A DNA stretch of 64,000 nucleotides, taken from NCBI RefSeq assembly GCF_900167135.1, contig NZ_FUWZ01000004.1, positions 620,001 through 684,000 of the forward strand. The letters run 5' to 3'. The position numbers and the translations under genes were made by a program. The DNA is from Chitinophaga eiseniae (GTDB lineage Bacteria; Bacteroidota; Bacteroidia; Chitinophagales; Chitinophagaceae). Below the pieces are notes generated by a model. It did no database searches. It had not been told where the DNA came from and saw nothing but the letters and a program-made list of their open reading frames with translations. The number at the start of each line of letters is the position of its first letter. Position 1 is the first letter of the stretch. Shown piece after piece: positions 16,283-24,902 of this stretch.

Positions 16283-19200
16283 ATGCATGTATTCTCTTGC
16301 CGGTTGTCCCTGGGGACAACGATCAGGCACGCTATTGCCCTTACTGTAACGACGCTGCTGATGACTGCCGCAACACTCCGCGCACAGGAAAAGAAAAATG
16401 TCGCGATGGAGAAAGTCCCCGTCGAAAAAGCATTTAAGCAACTGGAAGGTATCTTCCATGTCCGCTTCTTTTACTCCGGGTCCGCGATGGACAAACAACA
16501 AACAATTAGCATTCCCGCGGATACAAGAACGCTGGACGACGTGTTGCAATACCTGGCCGACCGATACCGGTACGCTTTCCGGCAGCAGGATAACATGATC
16601 AGCGTGAGCCTGCGCCCCGCTGCCACCAAAGAAAACACCATCCAGGGACGCATCGGCCTCTACGAAGAGGATAACATCGTTTACAATGCCGGAGTGACCA
16701 TCCGTGAGGATAATACTACCAACGCCGCCATCACGGACGGCAAAGGGTATTTTGCACTGAAGCTCTCCCGGCCCAACAGCCGCATTCATGTCACCTGTGT
16801 GGGATATGAACATACAGAACTGGAGGTGAACGCCAACACCATGGTGAACCTTACATTACAGCAATCACTGAAGTCCATCCCGGAAGTGGTCATCTCCACC
16901 GGTTACCAGCGCCTGGCCCGCAAAAACACCACCGGCGCCTATGGCAGTATCTCCTCCCGTGAAGTGGAACGCAGAAGCAGCCAGTCTATTACCGCTGTGC
17001 TGGAGGGAAGTGTTCCCGGTCTTACACTGGCCACCGGCTATGCCGGTACCTCTAAAAATCGCTACCAGAGCGGTATCAATTTACAAATCCGCGGCGGCAG
17101 CTCCATCGGTACCGACCGGGCAGCACCGCTGATCATCCTCGACGGTTTCCCGGTGAACCAGCTGCCGGACAACCTCAACGATGTGGACAAAATAGACGTG
17201 CTTAAAGACGCCGCAGCAGCTGCCGTTTGGGGCGCCCGCGCTGCCAACGGGGTAGTGGTGATCACCACCAAAAGAGGTAAAGAAGGTAAGATGCGCATCA
17301 ACTACGCCAGTAACCTGTACTTCACCCAACGCCCGGATTTCTCCCGCCTCGACAGGGCCACCGGCCGGGACCTGCTGGACTTCGACAAGGAATCATACGA
17401 TAAAGGATTCGTGGACCCCCTGTTTTTCGAAGGCTCTCCGGGCGGTTATTCCCCTTCCTATGATATCTTATTCCGCCTGAAGAAAGGCGAAATATCTCAA
17501 CAGGAGTTCGACCGTAAACAGGATTCCCTCGGCGCCCTTTCAAATTCCTCCCAGGTCCGCGACCTGCTGATGCAGACAGGCCTCCGGCAGAATCACTACC
17601 TGTCCCTCGCCGGCGGCAGCGGTAAATACCGTTTTATGATTTCCGGATCGTACGACCATAATCAGTCCACCTATATCGCCGATAAATCACAGCTGCTGCA
17701 AATCAATATGCGCAATGACCTGGAAATCAGCAGCCGCCTGCGTTTTAGTCTCGATATGAACGGTACGTTCCAGGACTACCGGACAGGCCCCGCCCTCAAT
17801 TCCGGTATCCTGCTAACACCACCTTATCAGCTCTTGCTCGATGGCGACGGTAAATACCTGTACGACTACAGCACATTCAACAAAGCGGAAAATGACCGCC
17901 TGCTGGCCAGCGGTTATTCTGACAATGGCCGTAACCTGCTGGAAGAAGCCCGGCTGGCAGACAACCGTCAGAAGAACTTTGGCCTGCGGACTAAAGTCGG
18001 TGGGGAATGGAAGATCCTCAAAGGCCTGACACTGAATGCTGATTTTCTCTATGACAAAATGAAACAAAGCGGCCGGAACCTGATCGTGGCCCAGTCCTAC
18101 GACAGCCGTAACTTCGTGAATCAGTATGTGACGCTGGATGCCAACAACCAGGCGGTGTTTAACATCCCGAAAGGCGGAATCCTTAAAACCATGGAAAATA
18201 CGGCGGCCAACTGGGCCCTCCGTTCCCAGCTCAATTACACCAACGTATTCCGCTCAGTACACTTCGTGAACTTCGCTGCCGGTATCGAAGTGAAAAAATA
18301 TGTGACCGATGGCGCCACTGCCGCTAAATTCGGCTATGACGATGCACTGATGATTTTTCAGCCCATCGATCAGAAAACATTGCTCAAAGGCGGACAGACC
18401 GGCTGGAGCGGCCGTCCGATACCGCGCTTTGATCAATCGCTTTATGACAGGTTCTCCTTCAGCGACACCAGGGAACAGTCGTACTACGGTATGGCAACCT
18501 ACACCTACGACGACCGCTATACCATTACTGCCAGCTATCGGGTTGACAAATCGAATCTCTTTGGTGTAGACCCTAAGTATCGCAATAACCCTTTGTGGTC
18601 GGTAGGCGGAGCCTGGGACATTGCACGGGAGAAATTCTTTCATGCCGATAAAATCAGTCTGCTAAAGCTCCGCGCTACGGTAGGGCTGACAGGCAACTAC
18701 GATCCCACCACCACGCCACTGCTGGTAGCGAGAAAAATGTACCAGGCTGTGCTGGGAGATTACAACGCAAGGGTCACCAGCTATAACCCCAAACTGCGCT
18801 GGGAAAGAACACGCACTATGAACATGGGGGTGGACCTTGGGCTGTTTGACAACAGGTTACAGCTCTCCGCCGATATATACCGCAAATACGGTTATGACCT
18901 GTATGGCAATACCATCCTCGATCCTACAGTAGGGATGGCCACCATGAAGATCAATGCTGCAAAGATGCGTAACAACGGTGTGGAACTGGCAGTTCAGGGC
19001 ACCGTGCTGGATACCCGCGGTTTCAGATGGACCAGCCGCCTGAATGCAGCCTACAACCATAATATCATTACAGAGAACAGGATACAGGACGGTAACCCGG
19101 AAATCAACCGGCCTTCCGGTACCACACAATATGTAGAAGGTTATGCCAGAGAAGCACTGTGGAGCTATCGCTGGGCCGGACTGGACAACAAAGGTAATCC

Positions 19201-19786
19201 GACCGTATATGGTGATAAAGAGGAGAAGGTGAAAGTACCGGTACTGTCTTCGTTGGTGTATAGCGGTACTTACCGGGCGCCGTACTCCGGTGGGTTCACC
19301 AATATCTTCTACTATAAAAATTTCTTCGCCAGCGTGATGACGGTATTCAACTTCGGCAATGTGCTCCGCCGGGAAATGCCTTCCATGAACGCCCTGGATT
19401 TTTCCAATGCTATGAACTACCAGATCCGGAACCGCTGGCGCAAACCGGGAGATGAAGCATCTACCGATATCGCGGGCATGACGCAGTCTTTTGAACCGGA
19501 TGATTTTTATGACGGAAGAGAACGTGCTATGCAGTTTTCTACCAACAGCGTGATTCCCGGAGATTATATCCGCCTGCGGGAAATACAACTGGGGTATAAT
19601 TTCCCCGCTAAGATGCTCAAAGGCTCTTTCCTCAAAGGCCTGCATATCATCGGTCAGATGAATAATGTGGCGCTCTGGAAGAAAAACAAATATGGTATCG
19701 ATCCGGAAGCCATCGATCCGGTAAGCGGCAGCTACTATTTGCCGGAACCGAGGGTAACAACACTGACAGTAAGAGTGGAACTGTAA
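16283..19786 (+). CDS. SusC/RagA receptor with STN signalling domain
   Basis: An 1167-residue TonB-dependent receptor. After the signal peptide (ending ATLRAQ) comes an STN (secretin/TonB short N-terminal) domain at about 38-105 (VPVEKAFKQLEGIFHVRFFY, SIPADTRTLDDVLQYL). A carboxypeptidase-regulatory-like beta domain (about 112-195), the plug (RKNTTGAYGSISSREVE, ADGVV-type VWGARAANGVVVITT) and the 22-strand barrel follow. The STN domain marks it as a transducer that signals to the FecR protein upstream. Start choice: the ATG at 16283 gives MHVFSCRLSLG and a somewhat long n-region, so a later start cannot be ruled out. A SusD gene follows after 20 bases. Confidence 0.95.
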   Translation: MHVFSCRLSLGTTIRHAIALTVTTLLMTAATLRAQEKKNVAMEKVPVEKAFKQLEGIFHVRFFYSGSAMDKQQTISIPADTRTLDDVLQYLADRYRYAFRQQDNMISVSLRPAATKENTIQGRIGLYEEDNIVYNAGVTIREDNTTNAAITDGKGYFALKLSRPNSRIHVTCVGYEHTELEVNANTMVNLTLQQSLKSIPEVVISTGYQRLARKNTTGAYGSISSREVERRSSQSITAVLEGSVPGLTLATGYAGTSKNRYQSGINLQIRGGSSIGTDRAAPLIILDGFPVNQLPDNLNDVDKIDVLKDAAAAAVWGARAANGVVVITTKRGKEGKMRINYASNLYFTQRPDFSRLDRATGRDLLDFDKESYDKGFVDPLFFEGSPGGYSPSYDILFRLKKGEISQQEFDRKQDSLGALSNSSQVRDLLMQTGLRQNHYLSLAGGSGKYRFMISGSYDHNQSTYIADKSQLLQINMRNDLEISSRLRFSLDMNGTFQDYRTGPALNSGILLTPPYQLLLDGDGKYLYDYSTFNKAENDRLLASGYSDNGRNLLEEARLADNRQKNFGLRTKVGGEWKILKGLTLNADFLYDKMKQSGRNLIVAQSYDSRNFVNQYVTLDANNQAVFNIPKGGILKTMENTAANWALRSQLNYTNVFRSVHFVNFAAGIEVKKYVTDGATAAKFGYDDALMIFQPIDQKTLLKGGQTGWSGRPIPRFDQSLYDRFSFSDTREQSYYGMATYTYDDRYTITASYRVDKSNLFGVDPKYRNNPLWSVGGAWDIAREKFFHADKISLLKLRATVGLTGNYDPTTTPLLVARKMYQAVLGDYNARVTSYNPKLRWERTRTMNMGVDLGLFDNRLQLSADIYRKYGYDLYGNTILDPTVGMATMKINAAKMRNNGVELAVQGTVLDTRGFRWTSRLNAAYNHNIITENRIQDGNPEINRPSGTTQYVEGYAREALWSYRWAGLDNKGNPTVYGDKEEKVKVPVLSSLVYSGTYRAPYSGGFTNIFYYKNFFASVMTVFNFGNVLRREMPSMNALDFSNAMNYQIRNRWRKPGDEASTDIAGMTQSFEPDDFYDGRERAMQFSTNSVIPGDYIRLREIQLGYNFPAKMLKGSFLKGLHIIGQMNNVALWKKNKYGIDPEAIDPVSGSYYLPEPRVTTLTVRVEL

Positions 19787-19806
19787 ATTCTAAAAATGCG
19801 AAAGTC

Positions 19807-21186
19807 ATGAAAAAACTGATAATATATTGCCTGGCAGGGGCAGCCATGCTCGGCACCGGCTGCAAAAAATTTATGGACGTTACGCCTAAAGGAGTATTCA
19901 TCCCCAGGACAGTAGCGGAATACGAACTCTTTTTAAATGATGTGTTGCTGGCAGATGCGAGCTACGCTTACTGTGAATTGATGACGGATGATCTGGCCTT
20001 TACTGATGCACGGCTGGCCGCGGATAACCGCACCACCCGTTCCTATCTCTGGAAACAGGACCTGCTGAAGGCAACAGAAGACGACGGGGAATGGAACAAC
20101 ATGTACCGCAATATCTATAACTGCAACCTTGTCCTGGCCAATCTTTCTGCTGCGACAGAAGGTACTGCCGCGGAGGTGAACCGCCTCTCGGCAGAAGCCA
20201 AAATACAACGCGCTTATTTTTACTTCAACCTGGTGAACCTGTATGGCGCCGGCTATCAGGCTGCTTCTGCTGCTTCAGACCCCGGCGTGCCGCTGCTGCT
20301 GGCGCCCGACCTCGAAGCAAAGACAGTACGTGCCTCCGTTCAGGCGGTGTACGATCAGATCCTGAAAGATCTGCAGGAGGCGCTTGCCGTTAATGAGCTG
20401 CCGGTGACCGGAAAAACGTATGTGCATCCGGGTAAGGCCGCCGCTCATGCGTTGCTGGCAAGGGTATACCTGTATATGGGTAATTATGCCGGCGCACAAC
20501 AGTCGGCAGAAGCAGCGCTGTCCCTGAAGAACACGCTGCTGGATTACAATACCTTCAGTTTCGTGAACCCTGCCCGCCCGCCTATTGGCGTCAACGGCAG
20601 GCCGGTGCCTGAAAACAACCCGGAAAACATCTTCTCTAAAACCAACGGTGGCAACGGTATGCTGTCCCGTTTTATGATCAGTCCCGATCTGCTGAATGTG
20701 CTCGGCGAAAAAGACCTGCGTTATGTATATACGTTTAGCCGCCTCGATAATAAAGGGCAGCCTGTTACCAGTCCATTTCCGGAATACTTTGCCAACAGTG
20801 TGAACTATAGCATCGGCGTACCGGAAATGATGCTGATCAAAGCGGAATGCCTTGCACGCAATAATCATCCTGCAGCAGCGGTGACATTGCTCAATACCCT
20901 CCGGCAGAAGCGCTTCAAACCGGCAGATTATGTGGCGCTGACGGCCACCTCCGGTGCTGAGGCGCTGGACCTGGTACTGCGCGAGAGAAGACTGGAGCTG
21001 CTTTATCATGGACTCCGCTGGTTGGACCTTAAGCGGTTGAACCGCGAACCCCGTTTTCAGAAAACACTGACCCGCACGTTTCAAAACAATACCTATACGT
21101 TGCCTCCTAATGATCCGCTTTACCTGTTGCAGATAGCACCCAAGATCATCGGTATAAATCCTGGTATCGTGCAAAACCCACGCTGA
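19807..21186 (+). CDS. SusD/RagB-family surface lipoprotein
   Basis: A 459-residue lipoprotein (signal MKKLIIYCLAGAAMLGTGC, Cys19) with SusD features: AEAKIQRAYFYFNLVNLYG, a TPR-like pair AAHALLARVYLYMGNYAGA, and the C-terminal RRLELLYHGLRWLDLKRLN. It is the lid partner of the STN-type SusC encoded 20 bases upstream. An unusual intergenic hairpin separates it from the downstream thioredoxin gene. The ligand is unknown; with a disulfide-type protein and an amidohydrolase downstream, a peptide or modified amino-acid polymer is as plausible as a glycan. Confidence 0.94.
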   Translation: MKKLIIYCLAGAAMLGTGCKKFMDVTPKGVFIPRTVAEYELFLNDVLLADASYAYCELMTDDLAFTDARLAADNRTTRSYLWKQDLLKATEDDGEWNNMYRNIYNCNLVLANLSAATEGTAAEVNRLSAEAKIQRAYFYFNLVNLYGAGYQAASAASDPGVPLLLAPDLEAKTVRASVQAVYDQILKDLQEALAVNELPVTGKTYVHPGKAAAHALLARVYLYMGNYAGAQQSAEAALSLKNTLLDYNTFSFVNPARPPIGVNGRPVPENNPENIFSKTNGGNGMLSRFMISPDLLNVLGEKDLRYVYTFSRLDNKGQPVTSPFPEYFANSVNYSIGVPEMMLIKAECLARNNHPAAAVTLLNTLRQKRFKPADYVALTATSGAEALDLVLRERRLELLYHGLRWLDLKRLNREPRFQKTLTRTFQNNTYTLPPNDPLYLLQIAPKIIGINPGIVQNPR

Positions 21187-21214
21187 GTAAATCTTTTAAA
21201 CCAATCATGCTAAC

Positions 21215-21243
21215 AACGGGAGCGCCTGTACGGCGTTCCCGTT
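21215..21243 (+). promoter_or_regulatory. Strong intercistronic hairpin between SusD and thioredoxin genes
   Basis: Two 12-base arms, AACGGGAGCGCC (21215-21226) and GGCGTTCCCGTT (21232-21243), pair fully with one G-U, around a 5-base loop TGTAC. No T-run follows, and the next ATG lies only about 10-15 bases further. It is more likely to protect the upstream SusC/SusD message or lower expression of the distal genes than to be a full terminator. Confidence 0.6.
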
Positions 21244-21258
21244 ATCAAAAAGATGCAT

Positions 21259-22317
21259 ATGAAATCAATATCATTTATTATGATGGCAGCCTTGTTGCCG
21301 GCAGCCGCCGGCGCACAGCAGCTGAAACTCACTTCCGCCGTACATGCAGATCAGGGGAAAGTAACTATCTACCAGGAGTGGCCTGAACGCAGGGTGGTAG
21401 ATACCCCGCGTCTCTCCGGTCACCAGGTGTCCTGCCAGCTGCCGCAGGCTGCGGCGGTCTACCGTGTGTCCCTCAGAAAACCATTTGCCGATGCTACGGT
21501 GCTGGCAGAAGAAGGGAAGCCCGTGACCATTACCATCACGAAAGATAGCCAGGTGGTAGTGCGGGGTGGTGTTCTCCAGCAGCGCTGGGACGATTTCCTG
21601 CAGTCCGTCGCCCCCGATGAAGCGGCATGGAGCGATGTAGGCCGCAGATATGAAAAGGCCACCGACCTGGACGCCAAATTGAAGATCGCCCGGGAAATGG
21701 ACCATTACTCAGGATCGGTACAACAGGCACGGCTACACTTTGCCGTGCAGAACGCCGGTAATCTCGCCGGCGCCTGGATGGCCTATTCCTATGCTTTCGC
21801 CTGGACGCCGGAGTCGCTGAAGAAACTAACGCCCCTGTTCCGGCAACAGCCGGCTGCCAGCGCTACATATGCGGTATTGAAGGAGAAGCAGGCCGCTGCA
21901 GCGGCCGTCAGCATGACAGGCAAACAGGCGCCGGTATTCACCCTCAGCGCTATCGACGGTCAACAGGTGGCATTGGACAGCTTTATCCGTCAGCATCAAT
22001 ACGTTTTGCTGGATGTATGGGCGTCCTGGTGTACACCCTGCCGGGCAGGCAATCGTGCACTGGCCGCGCACTATGAAGAGCTGCAACAGAAAGGGATCGG
22101 CTTTATCTCCGTTTCTGTTGATGAAAACAAGGATCTCTGGAAAAAGGCTGTGGTGGCGGATAAGATACCGTGGACGCAATTGGTGAGCCCTCACGGGATG
22201 AAAAGTGATTTTGTCAATGCTTACAAGGTACAGTCACTGCCGGCTACTTTCCTGATCAACCGGGAGGGCACAATTATTCAGCAGCATATCGAGATCGAAG
22301 ACCTGAAAAAACTATAA
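21259..22317 (+). CDS. TlpA-like thioredoxin-fold protein with N-terminal DUF4369-like domain
   Basis: A 352-residue exported protein from ATG 21259 (MKSISFIMMAALLPAAAGAQ); an ATG two codons earlier (21253) is the alternative. Residues about 20-115 look like the beta domain DUF4369 that precedes many Bacteroidota TlpA proteins. A helical region follows, then the AhpC/TlpA thioredoxin fold with WASWCTPCRAG (CxxC) and the cis-Pro loop LPATFLINREG. It should be a periplasmic thiol-disulfide oxidoreductase. It follows SusD by about 70 bases with a hairpin between, and the amidohydrolase starts 5 bases after its stop. The client protein is unknown. Confidence 0.9.
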   Translation: MKSISFIMMAALLPAAAGAQQLKLTSAVHADQGKVTIYQEWPERRVVDTPRLSGHQVSCQLPQAAAVYRVSLRKPFADATVLAEEGKPVTITITKDSQVVVRGGVLQQRWDDFLQSVAPDEAAWSDVGRRYEKATDLDAKLKIAREMDHYSGSVQQARLHFAVQNAGNLAGAWMAYSYAFAWTPESLKKLTPLFRQQPAASATYAVLKEKQAAAAAVSMTGKQAPVFTLSAIDGQQVALDSFIRQHQYVLLDVWASWCTPCRAGNRALAAHYEELQQKGIGFISVSVDENKDLWKKAVVADKIPWTQLVSPHGMKSDFVNAYKVQSLPATFLINREGTIIQQHIEIEDLKKL

Positions 22318-22322
22318 TACAC

Positions 22323-23579
22323 ATGAAGAAGATTTACTGGATAGTAGGCCTGCTGGCTTGTGTTATCCATGGAAACGCGCAGCACAGCCGCACCCTGTTG
22401 CTGAAAAATGCCACCATCATCGATGGCGATGCCAGCGTTGCACCGCGCAAAGGCAATGTGTTGCTACGGCAGGGGATGATTGCAGGGGTGCTGTATGACA
22501 GTACTGTGGCGGCCGACAGCGTGATCGACTGCACCGGGAAATTCATTACGCCCGGACTGATGGACGCCCATGTGCACCTTGCCACAATGGGTATGGACCA
22601 CCAGCAGGCGGCAGAACGGACCACCGATAGTATATTGCAGAACATGCTCCGTCACGGTATTACAACTGTCCGTGATATGGCGGGAGATGCCGTTTTCCTG
22701 GCCCGTTACAGCAGGCTGGCGGCTACCGGTCAACTGCTGTCGCCGGATATTTTTTACGCTGCACAATTCGCTGGTCCCGGTTATTTTGAACTGGTAGGCA
22801 AAGGCTCCCGTGAATCTGCCGATCTGGGCACTACCCCCTGGTACTGCGCCATCACCCCGCAAACAGACCTGCGGCTGGCCGTGGCGGCAGCCAAAGGCGC
22901 CGGGGTGACGGGCATTAAAGTATATGCTGATCTCTCCCGGGAGCAAATAGCCGCTATTACGCAGGAAGCGCACCGGCAAGGGATACAGGTATGGAGCCAT
23001 GGCGCCGTGTTCCCGGCCAAACCGGCGGATGCAGTAGCGGCAGGGGCCAACAGCCTGTCTCATGCAAATGATCTCTGTTTTCAGCAGCTGCCGGGAGATA
23101 CGCTGGAGATCTCCGGCGCATGGCAGCAGCTCTACAAAGGTTTCGTGCTGGATACCAGCGTACAGATCTCATTGCTGAAACAAATGAAGGAGAAAGGTAT
23201 TTTTCTCGATCCGACCGTCTTCCACGCAGGTAATAATAAAATGGAAAACGCTTTTATCATCACCCGGCTGGCGCACCGTTTAGGTGTTTCCGTAGTAGCG
23301 GGCACCGATTGGATCTATCCCGCAAAAGCGGAGCCGGTGCCGCTCATGGAAGAAATGAAATTACTGGTAGCCCGTTGTGGCATGTCGCCTGCGCAGGTGC
23401 TGCAGTGTGCCACACTGAACGGTGCGCTGGTAACAGGACTGAAAGACCGTGGCCTGGTACGGGCTGATAAAAAAGCGGACCTGCTCATTCTCGACGCTGA
23501 TCCATTAAAAGATGTGACGCGGCTGTTCTCACCGAAGATCGTCATCAAACATGGTATAGTGCTGAAAATACAGCCATAA
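22323..23579 (+). CDS. Exported amidohydrolase of the imidazolonepropionase-like group
   Basis: A 418-residue protein with signal peptide MKKIYWIVGLLACVIHGNAQ and an amidohydrolase TIM barrel. Metal and catalytic motifs seen: DAHVHLA (HxH), a Lys in GIKVYADLS that may be carboxylated, HGAV and SHAND histidines, and AGTDWIYP with the catalytic Asp. A small beta sandwich flanks the barrel at both ends (IIDGDASVAPRKGNVL and KKADLLILDADPL). Relatives act on peptides such as Xaa-Pro or on cyclic amides. It is the last gene of the sigma/FecR/SusC/SusD locus, 5 bases after the thioredoxin gene, and ends 7 bases before a convergent regulator. Substrate unknown. Confidence 0.9.
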   Translation: MKKIYWIVGLLACVIHGNAQHSRTLLLKNATIIDGDASVAPRKGNVLLRQGMIAGVLYDSTVAADSVIDCTGKFITPGLMDAHVHLATMGMDHQQAAERTTDSILQNMLRHGITTVRDMAGDAVFLARYSRLAATGQLLSPDIFYAAQFAGPGYFELVGKGSRESADLGTTPWYCAITPQTDLRLAVAAAKGAGVTGIKVYADLSREQIAAITQEAHRQGIQVWSHGAVFPAKPADAVAAGANSLSHANDLCFQQLPGDTLEISGAWQQLYKGFVLDTSVQISLLKQMKEKGIFLDPTVFHAGNNKMENAFIITRLAHRLGVSVVAGTDWIYPAKAEPVPLMEEMKLLVARCGMSPAQVLQCATLNGALVTGLKDRGLVRADKKADLLILDADPLKDVTRLFSPKIVIKHGIVLKIQP

Positions 23580-23586
23580 GAAAGGG

Positions 23587-24399
23587 TTATACTTTAGCGA
23601 GACAAATATCTTCCTGGAATTTCAGGTACTGTTTAGGGCTGAGATGCAGATAATGTTGAAAGTCATGAATCAGCTGGCTCTGATCATAATAGCCACAGGC
23701 TTCAATCTGGTCAAACCAGTCGATAGGAGCGCCGGCAGCCACCTGTTGCTGTACCATCTGGACTGCTTTCAGAAACCGTTGGTACCGCTGGCGCTCCTTC
23801 ATCGTATAACCGAACTGTTTTTTCTGGTGCAGCTGAACATTGCGCTCACTCTGGCCCGTAGCGTCGGCAATGGTTTTGACGGGATTCAGGTTTTCATCTT
23901 CGAAATTGGCCAGCTGTGCAGAAAGCAGATGCCTGTCCTGCAGATAAGGCCGGCAAAAATCGAGGATATGCATCACCTGCGCGCCGGGCGCAGGGATATG
24001 CTGCAGCGATTCCCACAGTGCTGTGAAGCAGTTGTCTTTCACCAGCTCATCCGGATGCCCCACCATGGTCGCACGTCCAAAAAAACGATAAAAAGCATCA
24101 TCCTTGAAATTGGCCACCAGTATACTGGTCCCGGCCGGTAACGTGTAATCGAATGCCTGTTTCACCGGGCCCAGGACCATACACTGCGCAACCTCCAGCA
24201 GCGTTTCCTGCGCTGAATGCAGAACGCCTTTCCCGCCAAATACAAATACCATGATTGTCTGATAGGTAGGCAGCAGGGTTTTCGTTACCGAAGCACCGGT
24301 ATTATTGACAGCATGATAAAAATAGGAGAATACAGCTTCATACTCCGCCGGAACAGGCAGGCGTGATTGCTGGTACCCCTGGTGAGTGTCCTGGTTCAT
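23587..24399 (-). CDS. AraC-family transcriptional regulator
   Basis: A 270-residue regulator. The N-terminal half is a cupin-like sensing domain (VFVFGGKGVLHSAQ, GTSILVANFKDDAFYRFF) of the DUF6597 type, and the C-terminal about 90 residues form the double HTH, ending CGYYDQSQLIHDFQHYLHLSPKQYLKFQ in two parts (recognition helix DQSQLIHDFQ and the conserved SPKQY). It is convergent with the amidohydrolase. Its promoter-like TATCTTTG ends only 4 bases before the ATG, suggesting a leaderless message. Targets are not evident; the divergent small gene at 24583 is the nearest candidate. Confidence 0.9.
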   Translation of the reverse strand: MNQDTHQGYQQSRLPVPAEYEAVFSYFYHAVNNTGASVTKTLLPTYQTIMVFVFGGKGVLHSAQETLLEVAQCMVLGPVKQAFDYTLPAGTSILVANFKDDAFYRFFGRATMVGHPDELVKDNCFTALWESLQHIPAPGAQVMHILDFCRPYLQDRHLLSAQLANFEDENLNPVKTIADATGQSERNVQLHQKKQFGYTMKERQRYQRFLKAVQMVQQQVAAGAPIDWFDQIEACGYYDQSQLIHDFQHYLHLSPKQYLKFQEDICLAKV

Positions 24400-24403
24400 G
24401 TGT

Positions 24404-24411
24404 CAAAGATA
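24404..24411 (-). promoter_or_regulatory. -7 element touching the AraC start codon (leaderless layout)
   Basis: On the minus strand TATCTTTG is an exact TAnnTTTG match, followed by ACAC and then the ATG at 24399. With the usual spacing to the transcription start, the message would begin at or next to the start codon. Confidence 0.45.
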
Positions 24412-24582
24412 CCTTAAATCAGGGTTAGATGTTAATCATTGCATTTTCACATTTGTGATAAACTAATGAGATAGGGATGGGGTAGTTTTGCTAAAGCCTG
24501 ATCCAACGCCATAAATTTTCTTATATTCACGACGTTGCACTGTAACGGGAAACCTGGCAGCTATTCACTTTTTAATTATTCA

Positions 24583-24873
24583 ATGATGACGACCCAGTTT
24601 TTTTACCTGGTGCTTAACCCAACAGAAAAGAAACTACCTTACTTGTATAGCCATGTTTTTAAGATCACCTACCGGCATCTGAAGGACCTGGTGGCACAAC
24701 AGCAGCAACTGGAAGCAGCATTCAGAGAACATAATCGCCACCCGGAAGATTATAAAGCAGAATGGTCGGTGGGAGTGGACGGGGAGCCACAGGCGGCGGC
24801 GGATAGAAATGATGAGATACGGGCCTGGCAGATGGATGAAACGAAAGTTGTCCGAACGATCAATTGGCCCTGA
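24583..24873 (+). CDS. Small hypothetical protein
   Basis: A 96-residue protein from ATG 24583 (MMTTQFFYLVLNPTEKK); an in-frame ATG at 24535 is less likely because its 16 extra residues look non-coding. The N-terminus is beta-like and aromatic (YLYSHVFKITYRHLKD), followed by a Gln-rich helix (LVAQQQQLEAAFREH) and a polar end with WSVGVDG. No family is recognised. It is divergent from the AraC regulator, has an exact TAGTTTTG box at 24483-24490 upstream, and ends within a perfect hairpin. Probably a short cytoplasmic protein; function unknown. Confidence 0.55.
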   Translation: MMTTQFFYLVLNPTEKKLPYLYSHVFKITYRHLKDLVAQQQQLEAAFREHNRHPEDYKAEWSVGVDGEPQAAADRNDEIRAWQMDETKVVRTINWP

Positions 24874-24894
24874 CAGCCATCGGCTGTCAGGGCC
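24866..24894. terminator. Bidirectional hairpin between convergent genes
   Basis: A perfect 13-bp stem, GGCCCTGACAGCC (24866-24878) with GGCTGTCAGGGCC (24882-24894), loop ATC. The stop codon of the 96-residue gene is inside the left arm, and the acyl-CoA synthetase gene ends 9 bases beyond the right arm. There is no strong T-run on either side. Confidence 0.7.
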
Positions 24895-24902
24895 CGGGAA
24901 TA

